Below are positions 45,593 through 55,709 of a DNA stretch of 64,000 nucleotides, one piece after another (position 1 is the stretch's first letter; each line of letters opens with the position of its first letter). Position numbers and translations under genes: made by a program. The DNA lies in NCBI GenBank assembly GCA_026008535.1, contig BRKX01000002.1:55258170-55322169 (forward strand), given 5' to 3'. Below the pieces are notes generated by a model. The model worked only from the letters and a program-made list of their open reading frames with translations, was not told the DNA's origin and made no database searches. The stretch comes from Perilla frutescens. Taxonomy: Eukaryota > Streptophyta > Magnoliopsida > Lamiales > Lamiaceae.

Positions 45593-46335
45593 AAGTGGCG
45601 AACTGGATTTTTTGAATTAATGGACTATAGAATACGTATTTTCCTCATTGTTTGCTTTATCTGTGTTTATTATTTTCAGTCTTTAGATAATTAATTACCA
45701 CAACTCTTATAGGTAGTCTAGATAACTGTAGGAAGTGAAATTTAGATAATTAGTAATTTAATTATTAAATCTCTGTAAATACGACCTTATCTACCGCTAC
45801 ACTATATACCTCATTGTGCATTTGCAGTTAGTTTAAAATAAATACTGAACACTTATCACAATTGTGTTCCAATGATCATGATATCGTTTCTAATGCATAT
45901 GTGGAGAGTTGGTGGGAATATTACTTTTTGATATTAAATGCTTACCCCTTTAAAATTACAATACACCAGCAAAAATCCTTCCAACATTCTTACAAAAAGT
46001 TTTCAGACATGGGCTCCTATCCTTTTGTATAGAAAAATGAAAAAACAAGGTTATTTAAATAAAAATGAGCATTTATTGAATATTTTCCTTATATCGGATA
46101 AAATGAATTTTAATTTTAGGAAATTGAGTATTTGAATTTCCAACTCTTTTTCTTATAGAACCACTTTTTAGTGTATATCTACTACAATTATTTATGATAT
46201 AGAACCACCTTTTAGTGTATATCTACTACAATTATTTATTTATATCATTATAGATGATTTTAAGTCAGTTTTAGCCCGTGTCCCGTTTCAAAATATTTAA
46301 ATTTAGCAATTTAATTATAAGAGATCCAAATTTAA
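45593..46335. other. Intergenic DNA with a 43-bp tandem duplication
   Basis: No gene. At 46155-46240 the sequence ATAGAACCAC..TTTTTAGTGTATATCTACT.. occurs twice head to tail with a period of 43 bp. Confidence 0.5.
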
Positions 46336-46701
46336 GGCATTGCACGGAAAATTCGATGCTGCAGTGTAGCATGTCCAAATTTGTGTTTTTAATTTTTAGT
46401 AATTTTTAAAAATATTTTTGCAATTTTTTTTAGATATATCTTATTTCTTAAGTAAATATTAATTATGTTTGTCCCAATTTTTTATTTTGCCTCCTACTAT
46501 GTGAACAATAATGTTGTGACATTTTTTTCACACAATATCGTAAAAGTTATATATCTGTCGTTTGCATAATAGGAGGCGGAAAAAAAAATCATGACGAACA
46601 TAATTAATATCTACCTATTTAAATCTCATATTTTTTTACAAAAACATTATAAAAAATAAAATAAAATTTGGGCATCGAAATTTCCGCACTGCACTATCAT
46701 A
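46336..46701. mobile_element. Fold-back MITE upstream of RH1
   Basis: The left part (with CGATGCTGCAGTGTAGCATG, AATATTAATTATGTTTGTC and GCCTCCTACTATG) and the right part (CATAATAGGAGGC, GACGAACATAATTAATAT, CATCGAAATTTCCGCACTGC) are inverted copies of each other, leaving a short centre near 46510-46560. No coding potential. The exact ends and target duplication are not certain. Confidence 0.6.
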
Positions 46702-46704
46702 GTA

Positions 46705-46770
46705 CAAATTGGGCCTGGCTATGATTTACCGGGCGTGAGCTGAAACCCTAAAGTACAAAGCCCATATTTA
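46705..46770 (+). promoter_or_regulatory. RH1 promoter with telo box and TGGGCC elements
   Basis: TGGGCC at 46710-46715, telo box AAACCCTAA at 46743-46751 and AAGCCCAT at about 46758-46765, 130-190 bp upstream of the start codon. This pairing is known from promoters of plant ribosomal-protein and ribosome-assembly genes active in dividing cells. Confidence 0.65.
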
Positions 46771-46895
46771 CGACTAACTCTCCCTCAAGTCTCAACTAAT
46801 ATAATTTTCCGCCAAAAACCCCTAACCGGGAAAGACAACACAAAAAGAAGGAATTCATCTAGCCAAGAAGAAACCATTAATTTTTCGGCGGAGTA

Positions 46896-49800
46896 ATGGC
46901 GGAGTTGGCGGCGGAGGAGTGGAAGCAGAAGAATAAGAAGAAGAAGAGTTTTCCGGTGATACCATGGATGAGAGACCCCATTGATATCAGTCTCTCCGGT
47001 TCATGTCCGCTCAGTTCCACTCCCTTCCTTGACCCCAGGTTTTCCATATTTTCTATCTCTACATAACATAATTTGGAAACAGGTGAGTATCGGAAATATC
47101 TCAGAAGTTTTATTTTGTTAGGTTAGAGATGGCGTTGAGTAATATGAAAATCAATCAACTGTTTCCGGTGCAAGCAGCAGTTTGGCATGAAACAATTGGT
47201 CCCGGTTCATTTGAGCGTGATATTTGCATAAATTCGCCGACAGGGAGCGGGAAGACTCTTGCTTATGCTCTACCGATCGTGCAGATGCTGTCGACCCGTA
47301 CGATTAAATGCCTTCGAGCTTTGGTGGTGTTGCCAACTCGCGACTTGGCTGTGCAGGTCGCACGTCGTTTCCTAATTTTCGAAAATAAGTTCGACTTGTT
47401 GATTGAGTTTGTGTTGACAGTGCTATGAATTGTGTTGTAACTGCTCGTCAAATGGGTTTATCACATTGAAATTTCATGTGATTGTTGTGAAGTAGCTTAT
47501 CTGTGAGGTTGCTCCGGTTTTAGTTCCTTACATAGTTTACGCCTGAAGATTTTGCTGCCAAGCTGGTAGTAACGAAAGCATTGTAATCCAAATGTATGAA
47601 GTCGTTAGCTTATGTGTCATTTCAGGTCAAGGAAGTCTTTGCTGCTTTGGCTCCTGCAGTGGGCTTGTCAGTGGGTTTAGCAGTTGGTCAATCCTCCATT
47701 GCCGATGAGATTTCTGAGCTCATCAAGAAACCTACTCTGGGAACTGGCGTTTTTTATGACTCTGAAGATTCCTGTCAGGAGATAAGAAGTTCAGTTGACA
47801 TCCTTGTAGCAACACCTGGAAGGTTGATGGACCACATTAACAATACCAAAGGCTTCACAGTCGAGCATCTTTGTTATCTTGTAAGGAGTGGATTTACTTG
47901 CTCACGTACAGTCAATTTTCAGATTTCTGATATACTTTGTTCCTATATTTTTGTATATCTCCCTGCTGCTATAGTTCTTGATAACAATTTCCTCACTATA
48001 GAATGCCTTGAGATGTGTTTTTTCTTTGAATTTTTTTACCTACTAATATTATATTTTCTAGTTTTTAATCGGCTTTGTTTGTTTGTTGTTTGAGGTTTGG
48101 CTTTTCAAATAACCCTTAATTCATCATTTGTTTTTGGAGCTTAATACAATGGGTGTTTTTGACCTTGTTGCTCAGCCAGCTTGGTTGATTAGCTTCTGAT
48201 TTGGTATACTAAACAAACTGTTACTCCGTTCATAGCATGTTCAATGATCTCTAAAGCTGAAACGGTTCGCTATCTCAGGTGGTTGACGAAACAGACCGTT
48301 TACTAAGGGAAGCCTATCAATCCTGGCTGCCTACTGTTCTTCAGTTGGCATACTCTTCGAATTACAGTCGGTTTTGCTTTGAGGACAACACTAATCCTTC
48401 TACCTTTGGCTCACTAAAGACCATTAGGAGTTTGTAAGTATCAATTTATTTCCCCTCTTTTGTAATCCTTGTGCTGTGTGATTTCATGATGCCTTGAGAG
48501 TCTGGTATATTTATATTTGTACTTGAAAATCCCATCATCCTTTCAATTTTGTATATTTATTTCTTTTTCTTCTTTTTTGGCGGGAGGGGGAGATGGGAAG
48601 ACAATCTGGGTTAAGTTTAATTGGTTATTGAATCTTCCTTGTTATGTTATAATTTATGAGCAATAAATGTTAGGTGTTATTCTCTTGCCTTTATTATGCA
48701 TGCATGCTGTTTAAGTTGTTTGACTACAATATGGATTCAGATACATAGTTTTTGAACTTAAACTAAACCATTTACTTTACCTTTAAAATACCTTGGGATT
48801 ATCAGTGGTGTCGAGAGGGGGTTTAAGGGTAAGCCATATCCAAGGCTTGCGAAGATGGTTCTATCAGCCACATTAACTCAGGACCCAAGTAAGCTTGCTC
48901 AACTCGATCTTCACCATCCATTGTTCTTGACGACTGGGAAATGGCGGTACCAGTTCCCTGAGAATTTGAAATCTCTTAAAATGGTGTGTCTGATCTACTC
49001 TACCCCTTACACACTTCATTTTCCTGATATTGCAATTTTATTATATCTCATATGTGCTGGGCACCACATTGGTTTTCTTACCTTTACATAGTGAGGTCTT
49101 ATCTTAGGGTGTGCTTAATTTTTTTTTGCCCTCTTTTAAATTGACATTGATGATTTATTTGTCACTAGAAGAGCTTGATTTTCTGCATAGGCCATTTAGT
49201 ACTATGTTGCCGTCAAATCAGCTGTAAACTTTTGAGAGGCTACTCAGCAATTCCTATGGGTTTTCTTAAAAAATTTTGCTGATTAATCTCCTTAATCCTT
49301 ATGCAGGTGTGTAACTCAAAGCTTAAACCACTTTATCTACTTGCACTGCTGGAAACACTGCAAGGAGAGAAATGTATTGTTTTCACATCATCAATAGTCT
49401 CCACTCACCGGTTGTGCACTCTGTTGAATTTCTTTGGTGACCTTCAAATTAAGATTAAAGAGTACTCTCGTCTTCAACGTCAGTCCGTAAGAAGGTGAGT
49501 TTTTTAGTTTATCATGTCGAATGATAACAATGGTGGAGGTGAAAGATTTTTTGGAGAATAGCTTGTCATGTTATATTATGATAAGTCCTAATTATGTTAC
49601 ATTGCCGAATTTTGCAAGTTGGAAAGGAATGGCTTCCCAGTATTACACAACAGTTGGTTTACCAAGTACCTTTGATTTTATTGCGTTATCCAATATACAA
49701 TGCTAATTTAGCTTGCCTAATTGCCTTCTGATGTGGAATGGCATCTGTTCTCAGCAAAACATTGAAGGCATTCAGGGCAGGAGAAGTTCAAGTTCTTATA

Positions 49801-50760
49801 TCATCTGATGCAATGACTCGTGGAATGGATGTTGAAGGGGTTAAAAATGTAATCAATTATGATATGCCTCAATATATTAAGACCTATATACACCGTGCTG
49901 GCAGAACTGCGAGGGCAGGGCAGAGTGGTTGTTGCTTTACCCTTCTACGCAAAGATGAGGTATTTAAGATTAATTTTTTTTGTTGGTTGCAGTTATTGAT
50001 GCTAAAGAAATGGTGTTCTTTGTGAATAGATACCGTTTCTATGAATAAATGCCTTTTTTCCTTGTACAATGTACACGTGATAGAAAATTACCCAAAATGG
50101 GAATATAGAAGTTTGATGAATTTTTTGTTGCGTGAAGTTATCTTTAAAGACTTAGCTTGGTCATTACGAATTATCTAGTCATTCTGTTCTTTTTCACCTT
50201 CACTTCAATATTCCTATCGTTATGTTCTCTATTTCTCAAACTATCTTATTCTCTCTATTGATAATCACACACTTTCCATGTAGAGGAAACGGTAATTAAG
50301 TTGGGAACGCTGGTCAAGCTAATTAACATTGTGTATGATTCAAAATTCATTTTCTACACTTAACTAGCATTTTGAATTTTCTCGATGTGTTGGTTTCAGG
50401 TTATTCGTTTTAAGAAATTATTACAAAAGGCTGGTAACAAATCTTGTCCCGAATATTCTGTCCCATCTGAATCAGTAGAGTCATTCCGTTCCATGTATAG
50501 TACAGGTAAGAAATCTTCCATATTTATCAATGGTGTTGGTTTTTTATGTGGGTTGCTGTAATCTTGACTGCCTTTTTCCTGTGTCATTTTTGTTTTATTA
50601 TACATATGCTATGCCTTGCATCTATATTATCTGACAGTTTCATTATGCTTTAGCCCTGGAGAGATTGAAAGAGAGCATTAAATCAGAAAAAAAGCACAAG
50701 AAAACCAAGGTTAATATCAAGCATCGCGGCATTGCTAAGAAAAATGAGAATTCTGGTTAA
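46896..50760 (+). CDS. RH1: DEAD-box ATP-dependent RNA helicase 1 (RH1), 9 exons
   Basis: RNA helicase of the DDX51/Dbp6 group, whose known role is in nucleolar large-subunit (60S) assembly. Exons: 46896-47038, 47122-47356, 47626-47880, 48279-48433, 48806-48983, 49307-49494, 49755-49959, 50400-50505, 50654-50760; all introns GT..AG, frame intact, 523 residues. The Lys-rich N-terminus is followed by the helicase core: Q-motif region NQLFPVQAAVW, Walker A SPTGSGKT (86-93), PTRDLAVQ (119-126), ATPGRLMDH, motif II as VVDETD (214-217 DETD in place of DEAD), SATLT, SSDAMTRGMDVEG and HRAGRTARAG. It ends in a basic tail (KKHKKTK). Residue length equals that of Arabidopsis RH1 as I remember it. The start codon is chosen because the preceding MPWMR-like block (VIPWMRDPIDISL) is conserved in the family. 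Confidence 0.93.
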
Positions 50761-51737
50761 AAGGAGCTAAAGAATATAGTGGAATTATATGTCCAGTTTC
50801 CTTTGCATATTGCATAACAGGTTAGTTCGCACGCGCACACATATATATTGGTAAATAGGTAAAAAATTTATGACAATATTTGTAATTTGTGGTATTTGCT
50901 CTTCTTAGTAGCTACTTATTGTGTTGGAGCAGTGATGAAGCAGCAGCTCCGAGGGGTAATCATGGCGATATTTTGTTGTTTAATTTTTCTGATATTGTTA
51001 ATTAAATTGTAGTTTGAACAGTTGGATGTAATTTAGGTGATGTTTGCAATGAATATGATGTTGAAGAGTCGAATTTGATTTTAAGCGAGTATTATAAAAA
51101 TAAATCACGAATTAAAATAGTATTCTTAAAAGGTGTAATATACCAAATTCTATTATTTTCTTTTAAATTTAATTAAAAAAATCCGAAAGTTCAAATATGG
51201 ATTTATGTTATATGAAACCGAGAGAAGCAAAGTACCGCTCACAGGTCAGTGAATCGAACAAGTTGGAGTTTGATTCATTAGTTAATGAAATTCCACTAAA
51301 TGAGAATTTTTGTCAAATTAAATTCATAAAAGCTCACGAATAAATTAATTAATTGAAGGTTCTAATCCTCGATTCTCCAATTTAACTATTTAACTATTTG
51401 ATCCAAGTTCATGTAATGTAAAAGTGGGTGGTCAGTTTCAATCAATAATCTTGACAGATTGTGCTAATTTAACGCCTAATCTTTCCGGAATATAAGGATT
51501 TTCACTGGAATTTTTTCTGAAAACCAAACACCTGGCCTCCTCTTCTGCCATTAGTTTGTTTCTCTTAACTCTTCTTTCCAATCCAACGCACATCTCTCTC
51601 TCTCTCTATATATATGTATATACCGCACGAATTTGAACACCAAACCATCATTGCATTACCACACCATTCTGCATCACATTCTCTTGCAAAATTTCCTTCT
51701 CTCTCTCACTAAAAATTTTTGCCATCCACGAAAAATC
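50761..51737. other. RH1 3' region and promoter of the next small gene
   Basis: No gene in 50761-51590. A TATA-like run (CTATATATATGTATATA) preceded by (TC)n lies at 51593-51625, about 115 bp upstream of the ATG at 51738, and looks like the core promoter of the small gene. Confidence 0.5.
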
Positions 51738-51962
51738 ATGAGGAAGCAGATCAGCTACGTGCACAACTTGATCGAGGTTGCACCTTCACCGGTGATTCAT
51801 CCCCACAAGGCGTCGCACCCGCCAATGCTCGAGACGATCATCGAAGAAGCTGCACCGGAAAAGATGGAGTACTCTATTACCAGAGGCAAGACGATTTACC
51901 TCCTTCCGATCATCCTTTCCTTGGTCACCTACATGCTCATGAGCAGATTGTCCGTCGTCTGA
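51738..51962 (+). CDS. Small uncharacterised protein, 74 residues, C-terminal membrane segment
   Basis: A single-exon frame starting MRKQISYVHN and ending SRLSVV. The ATG at 51738 is chosen because the upstream part of the frame is pyrimidine-rich leader without protein character. The N-terminal two-thirds is hydrophilic, with His/Pro-rich (PVIHPHKASHPP) and acidic (ETIIEEAAPEKMEY) parts; residues about 53-68 (IYLLPIILSLVTYMLM) form one hydrophobic segment followed by SR, so the protein may be tail-anchored. A (TC)n tract and TATA-like sequence lie just upstream. I do not recognise the family. It could also be a chance frame, but GC content, codon use and promoter context favour a gene. Confidence 0.6.
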   Translation: MRKQISYVHNLIEVAPSPVIHPHKASHPPMLETIIEEAAPEKMEYSITRGKTIYLLPIILSLVTYMLMSRLSVV

Positions 51963-52649
51963 CACCGAGAGAACTAAGCAGCCCTCATTTGCTCGCGTTT
52001 TTACCTCCTTCTGTCATTTCTACATGTCTCTAGCTCCGGCGGAGGAAGAGGTGTTGCTGCTGTGATTGTGAATCCCATCAAAAACAGATAAACAAGGAAG
52101 AGGGAGAATGGCGGGCGGCAGATGTGTAGATGAAACAGCGAATAATATAATGCGTGGTATGAAGGGATTAATTCAACTTTCAAGCATGATGTTGAAGAAT
52201 GGAATGTGGAGAAATGGTGTAGGGAAATTGCGATGAATCAGATCAAATGATTCAATTCCTCCTGCATAATTTCCAATATGCGAGATGAGGTGAAAACTAC
52301 AACGACCGCTGACGATGGTCGAATGGGTTTTTTTTTTTTTAATGAATTAGTAGGGTTTATTTTATTTGTATAGGACTTTTTTTTAGGTAAAATTGTGGGG
52401 GGATGCATATTTATTTCATCCGCTCTATATTGAAGCTCTGAGCTTTATTACAGTTGTAAATACGTTACGTTATTGTTGTCAAGAATATGATATTATTTAT
52501 TTAAAAAAAAATGATATTGCTTGATAATCAATTAGAAAGAGAATGCATTTAGATTTCCAGAAGAGGCAATACATATACATATATTCCACTTTAACTGCAA
52601 AATTTCCTATCATCTGTCTGAAAAAGTAAGACAAAATACAATCATGCCA

Positions 52650-52701
<52 letters not shown>

Positions 52702-52744
52702 CCAAATTTGATGGAAGCAAACATCTTCAGCTCTCAGACAACGG
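51963..52744. other. Intergenic DNA between two convergent genes
   Basis: Holds the presumed 3' regions of the small gene (+) and the WD40 gene (-). Contains a (GA)n microsatellite at 52652-52700. No further gene seen. Confidence 0.5.
52652..52700 (+). repeat. (GA)n microsatellite
   Basis: About 24 GA units just downstream (minus sense) of the WD40 gene's stop codon; it generates spurious Arg-Glu open frames. Confidence 0.95.
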
Positions 52745-53969
52745 TCATGATTCAACAGCTGCAGCATCTAGATTTTCATCTGTGTTGAGCACTTCTAACC
52801 GCGGACGTTTCAAAGCTAAAATAAGAATGGAAAAAAAAAGTGGTAAATTAGTGTATCATGCAACATTATAACTCAGATCAAAGTGAAATTAGAGAGGCGA
52901 GGGGCCATCTTGATAGGTGTGCAAAGCCCCCATGAGCTGAGCTCTCTATCTCAGCTTTGATGAAGTAGATTTTAGGCAGGCTGGGCTCGTATATACTACA
53001 ACGAAGTCGGGTTGCTCCTAGGGCACTAGGACAGCTCAAACACAGAATTGCCGTAAATTTCGCGGCCTAATAAGAGTCTGAAGCTTCCTTTTAAGCTAAA
53101 CTGGAGCTGTTAAATGAAACAGTTCTTGGAGTCCAAGGTAATGGTGGCCGGGCTACTGTGACTAAGCTGATTTACAGCCATAATAGAAGATATTAATTCA
53201 ATAATCTATTTCCTCACAGAAATACAGCGACTAAAGTTCAAAATACCAGTCTCTATTTAGATGATTTCCTGAATGAAATTACTCTTCTGAAGTTCAAGAC
53301 AAGACCAGCAGCACCAAATCAGAATAACCATTGTTTTTATTCACTAGGCCATCAACGCAAACGCAGCAAGAATGAGGAACATGCATCACGTAGAGAATTC
53401 AACATCAAAATTAAGAAAACACGCGATCAAAATGCAGACTCACATCGGATAGATGATCCAGCGAGGCAAGTCAGCCTCGATTTGGTGTTGACCTCACTCA
53501 ATGGCTTTGGCTCCTCTTGAGTGGCCATCCGCACGTCCCAAATTCGTATTATTCCATCGGACGAAGCAGATGCCACTATATAAGGATCCTCCTCCCCTGA
53601 ATCAGCACGGCTCTTGGATAACACAACAATGCCTTTGACACGAGCTTGGTGAGCATTTTTTATACTATACGCCAATTTTCCACTAGCTGTGTCCCAGGCA
53701 GTAATATTCCTGTCTTCTCCACCACTAAATAATATCCCATTCTACCAAAATGAAGACCGATCATCAGAAACAGTTCTGATTATAAATTTCTGTAAATTTA
53801 TACGGACTTTTTATGTTCTCTTTTTCATCAAACCGTATGGCTGTCAACTCTATAAAGGATAATGCAACTATGCAATTTCATTTTTCACTTATAAATATGT
53901 CCGAGTAAAAATCTAGGTTTTGCATATAATCAAGTTTCCATTTTTTTCCAATTTGATCAATTAAATTAG

Positions 53970-54005
<36 letters not shown>

Positions 54006-54656
54006 CACAGAGGCAGGTGCAGCACATAGGACTTTCTTCTGATTATCCAGCTCGAATATCAATTTGGCATCCTCGGACTCATGAACGCTGATTTTGTCAT
54101 CGATTACCATGAAGAATTTGTCTCCAGTTTCATCAAATTGCACGACCGAAGATTCTTTGCTGAGCTTGCAGTAGAAACTCCGCCTTCCTCTCACCAAATT
54201 GACGAGCGCCAAGCACTCATCGTGGCCGACGGTTAAAGCTAGCTTCCCCGACGGATGGACCGACAGAGAATTGATTGCCTTTTTGTGAATTTTGACGGTC
54301 TTAAGGAGCACGAAGGGGTCGGCATCGTAGATGGAGATCGAACCTTCGGCGTCGGCGGCGAGGAGGTTGCGGGGCAACGAAGCGAGAGGAGGAGGAGAGA
54401 ATAAGGCGACGGAGGTGATCGAGGATGAGTGGTGGAAGGATCCTATCTCGGAAGAGGACGAGAGGTCGTAGATTTTGAGGCAGTCGTCGTTTCCGCCGGA
54501 GACGGCGACAGAACCTGCGACGGCGACGGTTTTGATGGTGGAGAGGTGGGAGGGGAAGGAGAAGAGCGGGGCTAGGGTTAGAGAATGAGGGTCCTTTCGG
54601 GATTTCAGCTTGTAGCCCCAAATGAAACGCTCGTACGACCCTGCTACCAAACTCAT
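52745..54656 (-). CDS. WD40-repeat protein, PAK1IP1/MAK11-like, 3 exons
   Basis: Exons (minus): 54009-54656, 53444-53741, 52745-52815; GT..AG introns, frame intact, 338 residues. The start MSLVAGSYERFIWGYKL is the only ATG ahead of the first repeat. Repeats are seen as AVSGGNDDCLKIYDL, NLLAADAEGSISIYD, ALTVGHDECLALVNL, FSGGEDRNITAWD and VASASSDGIIRIWDV. The third exon supplies a short basic tail (SLKRPRLEVL) ending DAAAVES. The PAK1IP1/MAK11 family acts in pre-60S ribosome assembly in the nucleolus; the plant members are little studied, so the role here is by family. (GA)n tracts lie in intron 1 (about 53972-54003) and the 5' leader (54661-54679). Confidence 0.87.
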
Positions 54657-54689
54657 CTTTGGAGAGAGAGAGAGAGAGAACGGGGAAGA

Positions 54690-54780
54690 AGGGTTTAAGA
54701 TGGGGAAGTTCTTACCAGGGTTTTGGTTTTAGATAATAAATTGGGCTGGTTGTTAGGCCTAATCTATCCAGGTCCGGCCC
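54690..54780 (-). promoter_or_regulatory. WD40 gene promoter: telo-box-like and TGGGCT elements
   Basis: On the minus strand, TTAAACCCTT (around 54691-54698) and AAAACCCTGG (around 54715-54724) resemble telo boxes. TGGGCT at 54742-54747 (plus strand) and GGCCC-containing words near 54773-54780 resemble site II elements. This is the same kind of promoter as RH1's. Confidence 0.5.
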
Positions 54781-55709
54781 GTATTTTACCCTATATATAA
54801 TTCTTCTGCTCACCCGATTTAAATGTTACCCAACCCAAGCCTAATTAAAAAAATAAAAGAAAATTAAATAAAAACATTTTTTTTTCTTTTTTCTTTGGCG
54901 AAAAACATTCTCAAGTTCTTGTAGTTTGGTATTTTATTTCGATAGGTTCCTCAACAATTATTTATTTTAATAGACCCTTCTACTTATATATTTAATATTT
55001 ATAAGTCCTTATTCAACTGAATAAATGAATTTATTAACTTTTCTGTTATCTTAATGGCATGTCATCAAATTTTTATTTAATTAAATTTCGTTTAATATTC
55101 CAGTTGGAAACTTAATACAAAAATAATAATTTTTTACGCTAGGACATTTTTTTTTCCTTCCGTCACTTTTTTTTTCGAAGAAGATCCTCTGTTACCAATC
55201 ATATAAAATTTGGTGTTTTATAACTTTTTTTAATGGGCTGGTCTCTTGTGCATAAGATGCATGGGCCGGCCCATGAGACGGGTCAGCCCATCAACTCGGA
55301 TCCAGCCCATTACCGAAATTAAGCCAATATCTTAAAAAAAAAAAGCAAAATAAACGCAGCCGAGCCGCGAAAGAGAGAGGGAAACCGCGACATACACGAC
55401 GGCGAGAGACGGATCACCGACCTCACCGACCGCCGCCACCATCAGCGCCGTCTCCGGAAGGCCAGGACGCCGGCGCCGGAACCTACAACCGAGACATTAA
55501 CTTGCACATTGAAGAATTTCAATTTTCATTCAGTTTTTTCTCAAGCACGAAAATTTCAAGGTAAGAGTCTAGAATTCAATCAACCCTATTCAATTGTCTC
55601 CATTGCATTTGGAAAAATTATTCTGCAGATTCTTATAATTTATTAGTTGAGATTTTCAAAATTTTTGTTTGAAATTTGAAAAATATACTTGGATGTGTAT
55701 ATTGCTTAG
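54781..55709. other. Intergenic DNA and GC-rich leader of the FAR1-like gene
   Basis: AT-rich until about 55240. Then a cluster of GGGCC/GCCCAT words follows (55243-55312, including GGGCCGGCCCATG), and a GC-rich, purine/pyrimidine leader (55350-55490). A likely 5' untranslated intron follows, with GGTAAGAG near 55560. Confidence 0.5.

Noticed and set aside
52644..52871. Arg-Glu repeat frame and its antisense Ser-Leu frame
   Set aside because: Produced by the (GA)n microsatellite; the real content on the minus strand is the last WD40 exon.
54301..54621. Minus-strand Arg/Pro-rich frame inside the WD40 exon 1
   Set aside because: Out-of-frame shadow of the WD40 coding sequence in a GC-rich stretch.
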